Shown here one piece after another: positions 8,368 to 16,070 of a stretch of 64,000 bases of DNA; the stretch's first letter is position 1, and each line of letters begins with the position of its first letter. The notes below the pieces were generated by a model. It was not told the origin of the DNA. It was given only the letters and a program-made list of their open reading frames with translations, and made no database searches. The DNA lies in the NCBI RefSeq assembly GCF_018604545.1, contig NZ_CP075896.1, forward strand, positions 124,001 through 188,000, given 5' to 3'. This DNA is from Streptomyces koelreuteriae (GTDB lineage: Bacteria > Actinomycetota > Actinomycetes > Streptomycetales > Streptomycetaceae). Made by a program: the position numbers and the translations under genes.

Positions 8368-9280
8368 GGGAGGTCTCCTGCGCGGGGGTGTGGTCTGCGG
8401 TCCAGCCGTCGGCCGGGCGGTCGAACCAGAGATGGACCTGGCCGGTGCCGACGGAGTTCTCGTACGCGCCGTACTGACGGGCCGGGGCGACGCAGGCCCG
8501 CTCGCCGAGGGCGCCGGCCAGCATCAGATAGTGGAAGAACTTCGCCTCGGGCTTGTACCGCCAGAACTCGTCCATGGTGTCGAGGACCTTGTCGTGGCGG
8601 CCCTCCTTGAACCAGGCGATCCGCTCGTAGTCGGCCTCGCGCGCTTCGGGCGTACGAATGTGGACGGGGTCGCTGGCCTCGTGGTCGCGCAGTTCGCGCA
8701 GCGGCCAGAAGGTGTGCGACAGGGCGCCGGAGGCGATGACCAGGACCCGTCGCCCCGGGGTGGCGGCGATCCCGTCGGCGAGCGCCCGACCGAGGCGCAG
8801 ATGGTCCTCCATGTCGCCGGTCTGGCAGACGCCGATGGTGACCCACCGCTTGTCGGGCAGGCCCTCGCCCAGGTACTTCCAGAGGTTGAGGGTGGCGTAG
8901 TAGATCGGCAGGTAGGCGTCGTCGATGGGCGTGATCCAGGTGCCGTGCTTGTCGGCGAACGTGGCCACGTTGTGGGCGAGTTCGGGGTCGCCGGGGAAGT
9001 CGTACGGCATCCTGCACATGCCGCGCGGCAGCTCCTCGGAGGTGAACAGGCCCGCGCGCCGCTCCTGCGCGGTGACGACGAACTCGACGGTGGTCGCCCA
9101 GTGGGAGTCGAGGACGACCACGGTGTCGTAGTCGTCGCGTGCGAAGACGTCCCCGCGGAGCTGCCGAAGCCCGGTCACGAGGGTGATCTCCTTGCCCTCG
9201 TTGAGCTCCAGCCGGTCCGCCTCGGGCAGCACGATGGTGGGGACGTGGGCGAGCAGCCCGGCCCCGACGATCTCACCCAT
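8360..9280 (-). CDS. Class III extradiol dioxygenase, HpaD/HpcB-like (homoprotocatechuate 2,3-dioxygenase)
   Basis: A 306-residue LigB-superfamily ring-cleavage dioxygenase. Iron ligands fall where expected: His12 in LAHVP and His60 in DSHW. The stretches LFTSEELP, PYDFPGDPEL and the C-terminal GTGQVHLWF parallel the E. coli 3,4-dihydroxyphenylacetate 2,3-dioxygenase (YTSNELP, GNPEL, GTGQVNAVF). It should open the ring of a catechol bearing an acidic side chain, most likely homoprotocatechuate. It overlaps both neighbours by eight bases, forming a tightly coupled E-D-G gene order. Substrate identity is inferred from family and neighbours. Confidence 0.82.
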   Translation of the reverse strand: MGEIVGAGLLAHVPTIVLPEADRLELNEGKEITLVTGLRQLRGDVFARDDYDTVVVLDSHWATTVEFVVTAQERRAGLFTSEELPRGMCRMPYDFPGDPELAHNVATFADKHGTWITPIDDAYLPIYYATLNLWKYLGEGLPDKRWVTIGVCQTGDMEDHLRLGRALADGIAATPGRRVLVIASGALSHTFWPLRELRDHEASDPVHIRTPEAREADYERIAWFKEGRHDKVLDTMDEFWRYKPEAKFFHYLMLAGALGERACVAPARQYGAYENSVGTGQVHLWFDRPADGWTADHTPAQETSHA

Positions 9281-10736
9281 GATCCTGGTTCCATCCCTTC
9301 GGGGCGGTGACGGTGTTCTTCAGATCGCAGTAGAAGTCGAAGCTCCAGGTGCCGCCCTCCCGGCCGACACCGGACTGCCGGGAGCCGCCGAAGGGTGCCT
9401 GGAGGTCGCGTACGAAGAAGCAGTTGACCCAGACCGTGCCCGCGACGAGCCGGGCGGTGACCCGCTCGGCACGGTCGCGGTCGCCGGTGACGACGGTGGC
9501 TGCCAGCCCGAAGCGGGTGTCGTTGGCGAGCCGGACGGCCTCGTCCTCGCCCGCGAAGGTCTGGAGGGTCAGGACCGGCCCGAAGACCTCCTCCTGCACG
9601 ATCTCGGAGTCCTGGGCGACATCGGTGAGCAGGGTCGGCGCGTAGTACTGCCCGTCCTTCCGGTGCCCGCCGATGACGGTCCGCGCCCCGGCCGCGACCG
9701 CCCGCCGCACGAACCCGTCGATCTTCTCCAGCTGACGGGGGTGAATGTTCGGCCCGATGTCGGTGGTCTCGTCCCGCGGGTCGCCCTGTTCCAGAGCCGT
9801 GGCCTTCTCGACGAAACGCCGAGTGAACTCTTCGGCGACCGTCTCCTCGACCAGCAGCCGGGTGCCCGCCAGACAGACCTGACCGGCGTTGTCGTACTGC
9901 TCCACGGCGAGGTCGACGGCCAGCTCGAGATCGGCGTCGGCGAACACCAACAGCGGTGATTTGCCGCCGAGTTCGAGGCTCAGGGGCGTCAGCTGCGCTG
10001 CGGCCGACTCCGCGATCCGCTTCGCGGTCGGCACGGACCCCGTGAAGCTGATCCGGCGCACGTCCGGATGCGAGGTCAGGGCATCCCCGATCTCCGAGCC
10101 GTACCCCTGCACGACATTCAGCACCCCGGCCGGCAACCCCGCCTCGGCCGCGATGTCGGCCAGCAGGGAAGCGGTCAGCGGAGACCACTCCGCCGGCTTG
10201 AGAACGACGGTGTTCCCCGCGGCGAGGGCGGGGGCGACCTTCCAGGTGGCCAGCATCAGGGGGGCGTTCCAGGGCGTGATCAACACGCAGGGACCTGCCG
10301 GGTCCCATGAGACGTGATTGGTGTGACCGCGCGTCTCGAAGTCCTCGTGGTCGAGCGACAGCAGCCAGTCGGCGAAGAAGCGGAAGTTGTGCGCGACGCG
10401 GGGTATCACACCCCTGCGGTGCGAGCGCAGAAGGGCGCCGTTGTCGGTCGTCTCGACGATCGCCAGCTCTTCGATCCGCTTCTCGACGCCGTCGGCTATG
10501 GCGTGGAGGAGGCGGGCACGTTCGGTTCGGGGGGTGGCGGCCCATTCCGGGAAGGCGTCCCGGGCGGCGGCGACCGCGGCTTCGGCCTCGGCGGGACCGC
10601 CCCGGGCTATCTCACCGAGGGCACTGCCGTCGATCGGAGAGTGGTCGGCGAAAGTGCCGGCGGAGGCGACGCGCTCACCGCCGATCCAGTGCCGGGTGTC
10701 GACGGAGACACCGGCGACAGTGATCTTGTCAGGCAT
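9273..10736 (-). CDS. Aldehyde dehydrogenase, HpaE-like (CHMS dehydrogenase)
   Basis: A 487-residue aldehyde dehydrogenase, the usual length of 5-carboxymethyl-2-hydroxymuconate semialdehyde dehydrogenase (HpaE). Visible motifs are ITPWNAPLMLATWKVAPALAAG, FTGSVPTAKR, LELGGKSPLLVFADAD, and the catalytic Cys in DNAGQVCLAGTRLL. It would oxidise the ring-cleavage aldehyde made by the adjoining dioxygenase. The start is ATG 10736 with AAGGGA upstream; a longer frame upstream runs through the intergenic repeat and is not real. It follows the repeat at 10750-10820 and overlaps the dioxygenase gene. Confidence 0.83.
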   Translation of the reverse strand: MPDKITVAGVSVDTRHWIGGERVASAGTFADHSPIDGSALGEIARGGPAEAEAAVAAARDAFPEWAATPRTERARLLHAIADGVEKRIEELAIVETTDNGALLRSHRRGVIPRVAHNFRFFADWLLSLDHEDFETRGHTNHVSWDPAGPCVLITPWNAPLMLATWKVAPALAAGNTVVLKPAEWSPLTASLLADIAAEAGLPAGVLNVVQGYGSEIGDALTSHPDVRRISFTGSVPTAKRIAESAAAQLTPLSLELGGKSPLLVFADADLELAVDLAVEQYDNAGQVCLAGTRLLVEETVAEEFTRRFVEKATALEQGDPRDETTDIGPNIHPRQLEKIDGFVRRAVAAGARTVIGGHRKDGQYYAPTLLTDVAQDSEIVQEEVFGPVLTLQTFAGEDEAVRLANDTRFGLAATVVTGDRDRAERVTARLVAGTVWVNCFFVRDLQAPFGGSRQSGVGREGGTWSFDFYCDLKNTVTAPKGWNQDHG

Positions 10737-10749
10737 GAGAAGAGTTCCC

Positions 10750-10820
10750 TTCAGAAGAGGGGCTGTGCACGTCCTCAGGGGCGCGGGGAACTGCGCGACC
10801 AGCCACAACGAACCCGCACC
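10750..10820. repeat. Streptomyces-type intergenic repeat inside the operon
   Basis: The stretch beginning ggggctgtgcacgtcctcag, then ggggcgcggggaactgcgcg and accagccacaacg with an acccgcacccaccc tail, is a widespread intergenic sequence in Streptomyces genomes, recognised from familiarity. It lies between the decarboxylase-fold gene and the HpaE-like gene, splitting an otherwise coupled operon. It could form secondary structure affecting downstream expression. No second copy was noticed in this window. Confidence 0.55.
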
Positions 10821-10832
10821 CACCCACAAACC

Positions 10833-11645
10833 TCACTCGGCAGACACCCCCGACGTACCGACCTCCAAGAGCCGCCCCCCATCCCAAACCACCCCCACCT
10901 GCCGGAAATACGCAGCGATCGGCTCACGCACCTCCAGCCGCGCCAACTCCTCCGTAGGCGCCTCGAACAACTCCAACTCCGCATCACCCAGCCACGGCTG
11001 CCCACCCTCGAACGAAGCCGCCCCGGACTCGATCAGCTCATCGAGAGCCAGCCCCTTCCCCGTCTCGATGGACGGCAGCCACCGGTGATGAGCCATGGGA
11101 TGCGCATTGACGAAGCCGCCACTCTCAGAGGGCTCGCGCAGCGTCACCACGGCCTGAGCCAACCGCCGATCCGCCGCGGCCAATGTCGCCCCGAACCGCG
11201 CGCCCGCCTCGATCCGCGGCGCGGGCCCGTACGGATGCGGCCGCGTCTGATGGATGGACCCGAGCTTCTTCGGATACCCCTGGTGCAGCCCCCGCGCGAT
11301 CGCGAAGTCCTTGTCGACCCAGATGTAGACGCACCGCGAGTAGGTCCGCCCGCGGAACCCGCACCGCACGACCGCGAACGCCTCCTTGTACTGCGCCCGC
11401 ACAGGATCGAGCAGCTCCTCCCCCGCCCCCGAGCACGACTGCCAGTCCGCCCAGATCAGGGCGACGGCCCCCGGATCCTCATCGGCCAACTCCAATGGCT
11501 CGGGCAGCAGTTCACGCACCCGCGCGGGATCAGTGCGGTACTCGACCGTGAGCAGATCACCGGAGTAGCGCCACGGCGGCGCGGGAATCAGCGACGAGGC
11601 ACCGCTCGCCGTCTTGGGCTGGAAGTAACCACGAACAACGGTCAC
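10833..11645 (-). CDS. Acetoacetate decarboxylase-superfamily enzyme
   Basis: A 270-residue protein of the acetoacetate decarboxylase fold. The paired lysines of the family are present at residues 126-127 in ARGLHQGYPKKLGS; in classical enzymes the first forms the Schiff base and the second tunes its pKa. The GTG start overlaps the reductase stop (GTGA), giving translational coupling. Members of this superfamily include decarboxylases and also aldolase/dehydratase-type enzymes such as Sbi_00515 of Streptomyces bingchenggensis. Within this operon it may act on a ring-cleavage keto acid, possibly replacing a standard lower-pathway step. That role is inference. Confidence 0.75.
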   Translation of the reverse strand: MTVVRGYFQPKTASGASSLIPAPPWRYSGDLLTVEYRTDPARVRELLPEPLELADEDPGAVALIWADWQSCSGAGEELLDPVRAQYKEAFAVVRCGFRGRTYSRCVYIWVDKDFAIARGLHQGYPKKLGSIHQTRPHPYGPAPRIEAGARFGATLAAADRRLAQAVVTLREPSESGGFVNAHPMAHHRWLPSIETGKGLALDELIESGAASFEGGQPWLGDAELELFEAPTEELARLEVREPIAAYFRQVGVVWDGGRLLEVGTSGVSAE

Positions 11646-12853
11646 TTGAGGGCTCCTTGCACAGTGAGGGCGGGCTGCTTCAGCAGCTCGGCGCGGTAAC
11701 GGGCGGCACCCCGCGTGGCGGCCGGTGCGCCGAGCGCGACGACCCCGACCAGCAGTCCGTCGCGGTGGTAGCCGACCAGGACGTCCCCCGACGGATCGCC
11801 GTCGAGGACCCGGACGTCGCCGAGCCCCAGGACGGGCGCGCCGAAGGACTGGAGCCGGAAGTCGTGCTGGTCGCTCCAGAAGGTCGGCAACGGCGCGAAG
11901 GGCGTCAGGCCGGCCACGCCGCCGACCAACACTTTCGCGGCATGCTTGGCCGAGTCCGCCGGGACGGACCAGTGCTCGACCCTGCGCGGCACCCCGTCGT
12001 AGCGGGCATTGGGAAAGCGGGCGACATCGCCGACGGCCACGACTTCGGGCCGGCCGCCGACGCGCAGGTGTGCGTCGGTGAGCACACCGTCGTCCAGGTC
12101 GAGTCCGTTGCCGCCCAGCCACTCCGTATTGGCGACCGAGCCGACGGACTCCACCACCACATCGGCGTCCAGCACGGAGCCGTCGCCCAGGACGACACCG
12201 GTGACGCGGTCCTGCCCCTCGAACCCGGCGACAGCCGCGCCGAGCACGAAACGCACCCCCCGTTCCTCGTGCCGTCGCAAGAGCGCGCGGGCGAGCAGCT
12301 CGCCGAGCGGCCCGACCATCGGCAGGGGCAGCGGCTCGACCACCGTCACCTCGGCCGCGCCCAGTCCGACGGCCGTCGCGGCGACCTCGCAGCCGATGAA
12401 TCCCGCCCCGACCACGACCACCCGCACCCCGGGCCGGGTGAGTTCGCCCCGCAGGGCCTGGGCGTCGTCGATCGTGCGGACGGTGTGGCGACCGGCGGCA
12501 GGCCCGGGGCAGCGCAGCCGCCGGGGCCGCATGCCGGTGGCGATGACCAGACCGTCGTAGGAGAGCTCCGAGCCGTCGTCCAGCTCGACGGTTCGCTCGG
12601 CGAGCCGGGCCGCGACCGCCTTCGTGCCCAGCCGCCACTCCACGTCCGCGACGGACGCCTTCGGAGTGAAGGCCAGAGACGCGAAGTCCGCCTTGCCCGC
12701 GAGGACCTCCTTGGACAGCGGGGGCCGGTTGTACGGCGGGTGCGGCTCGTCGCCGATCACCGTGATGCCGCCGGTCCAGCCGGCGGTGCGTAGCTGCTCG
12801 GCCGCGCGCAGGCCGCCCAGGGAGGCGCCGGCCACGACGATGCGCCCGCTCAT
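11642..12853 (-). CDS. FAD-dependent ferredoxin reductase
   Basis: A 403-residue pyridine-nucleotide-disulphide-oxidoreductase-family protein of the ferredoxin/putidaredoxin reductase type. The FAD site is IVVAGASLGGLRAAEQL at the N-terminus. A second dinucleotide site, VVVVGAGFIGCEVAATAVGLG, is near residue 145, and HDFRLQSFGAPVLG near the C-terminus is typical of the group. It starts one base after the ferredoxin stop. Together the two should pass electrons from NAD(P)H to the P450 transcribed divergently at 14748. Confidence 0.87.
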   Translation of the reverse strand: MSGRIVVAGASLGGLRAAEQLRTAGWTGGITVIGDEPHPPYNRPPLSKEVLAGKADFASLAFTPKASVADVEWRLGTKAVAARLAERTVELDDGSELSYDGLVIATGMRPRRLRCPGPAAGRHTVRTIDDAQALRGELTRPGVRVVVVGAGFIGCEVAATAVGLGAAEVTVVEPLPLPMVGPLGELLARALLRRHEERGVRFVLGAAVAGFEGQDRVTGVVLGDGSVLDADVVVESVGSVANTEWLGGNGLDLDDGVLTDAHLRVGGRPEVVAVGDVARFPNARYDGVPRRVEHWSVPADSAKHAAKVLVGGVAGLTPFAPLPTFWSDQHDFRLQSFGAPVLGLGDVRVLDGDPSGDVLVGYHRDGLLVGVVALGAPAATRGAARYRAELLKQPALTVQGALK

Positions 12854-12854
12854 G

Positions 12855-13043
12855 TCAGTCCTCGATCCGGATGGCCTGGAGCGGGCAGACGTCCGCGGCC
12901 TCCTCGACCTCGTCGCGCAGCGCGTCGTCGGGGTCGGGGACGTACGCCAGGCGGCCGGTGTCGTCCATGTGGAAGACGTCGGGGGCCGCGAAGACGCACT
13001 GGCCGTGGTCCTGGCACTTGTTCATGTCGACGACGACCTTCAT
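12855..13043 (-). CDS. [3Fe-4S]-type ferredoxin
   Basis: A 62-residue ferredoxin. The N-terminal cluster motif CQDHGQC (Cys10 and Cys16) lacks the middle cysteine of a 4Fe-4S site, and the distal Cys is in ADVCPLQA. This is the usual pattern of [3Fe-4S] ferredoxins that serve actinobacterial P450s. An AGGAGG box lies six bases before the ATG. It is first in the minus-strand operon and has a strong, operator-controlled promoter (13161-13189). Confidence 0.9.
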   Translation of the reverse strand: MKVVVDMNKCQDHGQCVFAAPDVFHMDDTGRLAYVPDPDDALRDEVEEAADVCPLQAIRIED

Positions 13044-13146
13044 GGCCGGTCCTCCTGAATGTGAGGGCGTCGAAGGGGGAAAGGGGGCCCGGCCGGAAGG
13101 GGCCGGGCCCCGGCCAACGGGGTGCGGTGAGCCGCGTCCCGAACTC

Positions 13147-13160
13147 GTTTGGCTTCAAAC
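13147..13160 (-). promoter_or_regulatory. Operator GTTTGGCTTCAAAC (ferredoxin side)
   Basis: An inverted repeat GTTTG-gctt-CAAAC. It abuts the -10 box of the minus-strand ferredoxin promoter and covers the expected transcription start, the classical position for a repressor. The outer arms are identical to those of the copy at 13254-13267, and both copies are followed by AAG. Confidence 0.65.
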
Positions 13161-13189
13161 AAGGTAGGCAGGGGCAGGGGTCTGGTCAA
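13161..13189 (-). promoter_or_regulatory. Ferredoxin-operon promoter
   Basis: On the minus strand, TTGACC (13189-13184) and TACCTT (13166-13161) are separated by exactly 17 bases, a good housekeeping-type promoter. Transcription should start near 13154, inside the operator, leaving a leader of about 110 bases before the ferredoxin ATG at 13043. The 337-base region 13044-13380 holds this promoter, the divergent one at 13227 and two operators; nothing else was recognised there. Confidence 0.6.
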
Positions 13190-13226
13190 TAGCTATCCGG
13201 ATGGATAAATTCTTGCCCCCGCCCCC

Positions 13227-13255
13227 TTGCGGCACCCCTCGCCCAGCCCTACCGT
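13227..13255 (+). promoter_or_regulatory. Promoter of the glutamine-synthetase-like/P450 operon
   Basis: TTGCGG (13227-13232) and TACCGT (13250-13255) are separated by 17 bases. The last two -10 bases fall in the operator at 13254-13267. This is the same layout as the LuxR-gene promoter. The expected start is near 13262, giving a leader of roughly 120 bases to the GTG at 13381. Confidence 0.55.
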
Positions 13256-13267
13256 TTGGCATCAAAC
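13254..13267 (+). promoter_or_regulatory. Operator GTTTGGCATCAAAC (ligase side)
   Basis: An inverted repeat GTTTG-gcat-CAAAC that overlaps the end of the -10 box. Paired with the site at 13147-13160 on the divergent promoter, it would let one regulator silence both halves of the P450 system. Confidence 0.65.
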
Positions 13268-13380
13268 AAGCACCGGGTGGTCCCTGGCTCCGCCGCGCCC
13301 GGCCTGCTCGCTCTCCCGCCACCCGCCTCCCCGGCCCTCGTGTCCCGGAGGTGTCCCGACGTCCGCCCGAGGAGACAACG

Positions 13381-14730
13381 GTGAGCGCTCACGACCTTGA
13401 AGAAGTCCGCCGCCACATGGAGCGGCTCGCCGCCGACGGCATCGATGTGGTCCGGGTGACCTATCCCGACCTCATCGGCACCGACCGGGCGCGTGATGTG
13501 CTGCTCGAGGAGCTGCCCCGGGCCTGCGCGCACGGTCTCGCGTTCTGCCGGGCCGTCTACCACACCAGTCCGCAGGGCGATGTGGTGCCGGTCAGCGGCG
13601 GGCTGGACGCGGGGCTGCCGGACATCTGCGTACGGCCGGACCTCGGCACGCTGGCGCCCCTGCCCTGGGAGCCGGGGGTGGCCGTCTGTCTGGGCGAGGT
13701 CGTCGACCCGGCGACCGGCGCGCCCGCCCCGGAGTCGCCCCGCGACCTGCTGCGCGCCGTCCTCGCCCGGTGTGCCGAGCACGGGCTGCGGCCGGTGGTC
13801 GGGCCCGAGCTGGAGTACTTCCTGTGCGATCCGGACCCGTCCGGCGGCTGGCGCCGCTACGCACCCGACCCGGGCGTCGTCTACACCGCCGGGCTGCGCG
13901 CCGACCCCGACAACCACCTGCTGCGCACCCTGCGCCACGTACGCGATCTGAGGATCGGTGCGATCAGCGGCAACCACGAGTTCGACGGCGGCCAGATCGA
14001 GATCAACCTGGCGCACTCCGACGCCCTCTCGGCCGCCGACCGGTCCTTCCGCTTCAAGGCAGCGATCAAGGAACTGGCCCGCAAGGAGGGCCGACTGGCC
14101 ACCTTCATGGCCAAGCCCTTCAACGACGCGGGCGGCTCCGGCTTCCACCTGCACCTCTCCGGTGAGGACGACCAGGGCGGCAACACGTTCGACGACCCGT
14201 CGGGCCCGTACGGTCTGTCCGCCGTCGCCCGGCACGCCGTGGCCGGTGTCCTCGCCCACGCGCCCGCCCTGGCCGCACTGCTCAACCCCACCGTCAACTC
14301 GTACAAGCGCTTCGGCCCGGACACCCTCGCGCCCTGGCTGATCGACTGGGGGCTGGACAACCGCAGCGCCATGGTGCGCATCCCGCCCGAGCGCGGCTCC
14401 GGTGCCCGGCTCGAACTACGGCTGGGCGACGCGAGCGCCAACCCCTATCTGGCGATCGCCGCCACCACGGCCGCCGCCCTGCTGGGCATCCTGGCCGGCG
14501 AGGAGCCGCCCGCCCCGCTGGAGGGCTACGGCTACGACACCGCCCGGTCCGCCGTCCTGCCGCAGACCCTGTCCGCCGCGCTGGACGCGCTGGAGGCGGA
14601 CACCGCCCTGACCGATCTGCTCGGCAAGGGCTTCACCACGTCCTTCCTCTCCTACAAGCGCGACGAGGTCGAACGCTTCCACCGGCACGTCACCGACTGG
14701 GAGTTCACCGAGTACGCCTACCACCTGTGA
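13381..14730 (+). CDS. Glutamine-synthetase-like gamma-glutamyl-amine ligase
   Basis: A 449-residue glutamine synthetase-fold ligase with conserved metal and ATP residues: the Glu motif VVGPELEYFL, FDGGQIEINLAHSD, KPFNDAGGSGFHLHLS, and NPTVNSYKRF with the following Arg-rich sites. This group contains PuuA (gamma-glutamylputrescine), AtdA1/TdnQ (gamma-glutamylanilide) and IpuC (gamma-glutamylisopropylamide) ligases, which attach glutamate to a catabolic amine. GAGGAG precedes the GTG start by six bases; translation from the further upstream ATG would enter the promoter. PuuC- and PuuD-like genes in the same island favour amine catabolism over nitrogen assimilation. Confidence 0.85.
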   Translation: MSAHDLEEVRRHMERLAADGIDVVRVTYPDLIGTDRARDVLLEELPRACAHGLAFCRAVYHTSPQGDVVPVSGGLDAGLPDICVRPDLGTLAPLPWEPGVAVCLGEVVDPATGAPAPESPRDLLRAVLARCAEHGLRPVVGPELEYFLCDPDPSGGWRRYAPDPGVVYTAGLRADPDNHLLRTLRHVRDLRIGAISGNHEFDGGQIEINLAHSDALSAADRSFRFKAAIKELARKEGRLATFMAKPFNDAGGSGFHLHLSGEDDQGGNTFDDPSGPYGLSAVARHAVAGVLAHAPALAALLNPTVNSYKRFGPDTLAPWLIDWGLDNRSAMVRIPPERGSGARLELRLGDASANPYLAIAATTAAALLGILAGEEPPAPLEGYGYDTARSAVLPQTLSAALDALEADTALTDLLGKGFTTSFLSYKRDEVERFHRHVTDWEFTEYAYHL

Positions 14731-14747
14731 CGCCTTGGAGCTGTTCG

Positions 14748-16034
14748 ATGACCACCGAGATCCCGACCGACGCCCTGCGCGAGCCGCTGCCCCTGGCCGA
14801 TGTGAACCTCGCCGACCTGGACCGGTTCACGGACGGTGTCACGCCCTGGCGGATGTTCCACACCCTGCGCCACGAGGACCCGGTGCACTGGCAGCCCGAG
14901 GAGGCGCCCAACTCCGGTTTCTGGGCGGTGACCCGGCACCAGGACATCGTCCGGGTCGACCGCGACCCGGAGACGTTCACCTCCACGAGGTTCGTCAACC
15001 TGGAGGAGGTCGACGACGACCAGATCAAGAAGCGCGCCTCGATCCTCGAACTGGACGGGGTCCGGCACCGGGCGCTGCGCAGTCTGATCCAGCGGCAGTT
15101 CGGCGCGAACGTGATCAGCGGCTACACCGACTTCCTGCGCGGACTGACGGCACGGACCCTCGACGCCGCCCTCGCCAAGGGCCGCTTCGACTTCGTCGAG
15201 GACGTCTCGGCGGACTTCCCGATCAACGTCCTGGCCCGGCTGCTGGACGTGCCCCCGGAGGACAACCAGCGGCTGATCGACTGGGGCAACCGCATCATCG
15301 GCCACACCGACCCCGACTACGCGGACGTCCTGCTGCACAGCGAGGAGAGCGAGCGGTACCGCGATCTGCCCTTCCGCTCCCCCGCCTCGCTGGAGGTCTT
15401 CGAGTACGGCCGGGAGCTGGCGCGGCGGCGACGGGGCGGCGACGGCACGGATCTGGTCTCCCGGCTGGTCAACACCATGCCCCGGGACGGTGTGCCGCTC
15501 TCCCCGCAGGACTTCGACAACTACTTCCTGCTGCTGGTCGTCGCCGGCAACGAGACCACCCGGCACACCATCTCCCACTCCATGCTGGCCCTCATCCAGC
15601 ACCCCGAGCAGCTGGCCCGCCTCCAGGAGGACCCCTCGCTGATCCCGGTCGCGGTGGAGGAGTTCCTGCGCTGGGCCTCCCCCGTCTACCACTTCCGCCG
15701 CACCGCCACGCGCGATGTCGAACTGGGCGGCAGGCTGGTCAGGGAGGGCGACAAGGTCGTGATGTGGTTCGCCTCCGGCAACCGCGACGAGGACGTCTTC
15801 GGCGATCCGTACGCCTTCGACGTCACACGCGCCGACAACGACCACGTCACCTTCGGCAAGGGCAGCCCCCATCTGTGCCTGGGCAATCTCCTCGCGCGCA
15901 CCGAGATCCGCATCATGTTCGAGGAGCTGATCCCCCGCCTCGCGGACATCCGTCTGGCCGGTGACGTGCCGCGGGTGCGCTCCAATTTCGTCAACGGCAT
16001 CAAGAAGCTTCCGGTGGAGGTCAGCCTGGCCTGA
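14748..16034 (+). CDS. Cytochrome P450
   Basis: A 428-residue bacterial class I P450. The I-helix oxygen site is VVAGNETTRHTISH, the ExxR motif is in VEEFLRWASP, and the haem Cys lies in HVTFGKGSPHLCLGNLLAR, the slightly longer loop seen in CYP124/125-like families. I use the ATG at 14748 with GGAG upstream; a GTG at 14727 overlapping the ligase stop is an alternative. It is co-transcribed with the gamma-glutamyl ligase and faces its own ferredoxin/reductase. It probably oxidises the amine or its glutamylated form, replacing the absent PuuB oxidase. The substrate is inferred only. Confidence 0.9.
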   Translation: MTTEIPTDALREPLPLADVNLADLDRFTDGVTPWRMFHTLRHEDPVHWQPEEAPNSGFWAVTRHQDIVRVDRDPETFTSTRFVNLEEVDDDQIKKRASILELDGVRHRALRSLIQRQFGANVISGYTDFLRGLTARTLDAALAKGRFDFVEDVSADFPINVLARLLDVPPEDNQRLIDWGNRIIGHTDPDYADVLLHSEESERYRDLPFRSPASLEVFEYGRELARRRRGGDGTDLVSRLVNTMPRDGVPLSPQDFDNYFLLLVVAGNETTRHTISHSMLALIQHPEQLARLQEDPSLIPVAVEEFLRWASPVYHFRRTATRDVELGGRLVREGDKVVMWFASGNRDEDVFGDPYAFDVTRADNDHVTFGKGSPHLCLGNLLARTEIRIMFEELIPRLADIRLAGDVPRVRSNFVNGIKKLPVEVSLA

Positions 16035-16070
16035 CTCCGCGGGAAGACGCGCCGCCCGCGAGGATCAGGC
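16029..16070. terminator. Bidirectional hairpin between P450 and hydrolase genes
   Basis: GCCTGA and CGCGGG on one side pair with CCCGCG and TCAGGC on the other (16029-16070), with an 11-base loop and a bulge in the stem. It spans the stop of the P450 and of the convergent hydrolase, so it can end transcription from both sides. There is no T-run, as is usual in this genus. Confidence 0.5.

Noticed and set aside
10833..12638. A continuous 601-codon frame joining the reductase region and the decarboxylase-fold gene
   Set aside because: The upstream part is Arg-rich shadow of the FAD reductase. The real gene begins at the GTG at 11645.
14748..16034. P450 haem loop appears one residue longer than the usual consensus
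   Set aside because: CYP124/125-like families share this longer loop, so it is not a defect.
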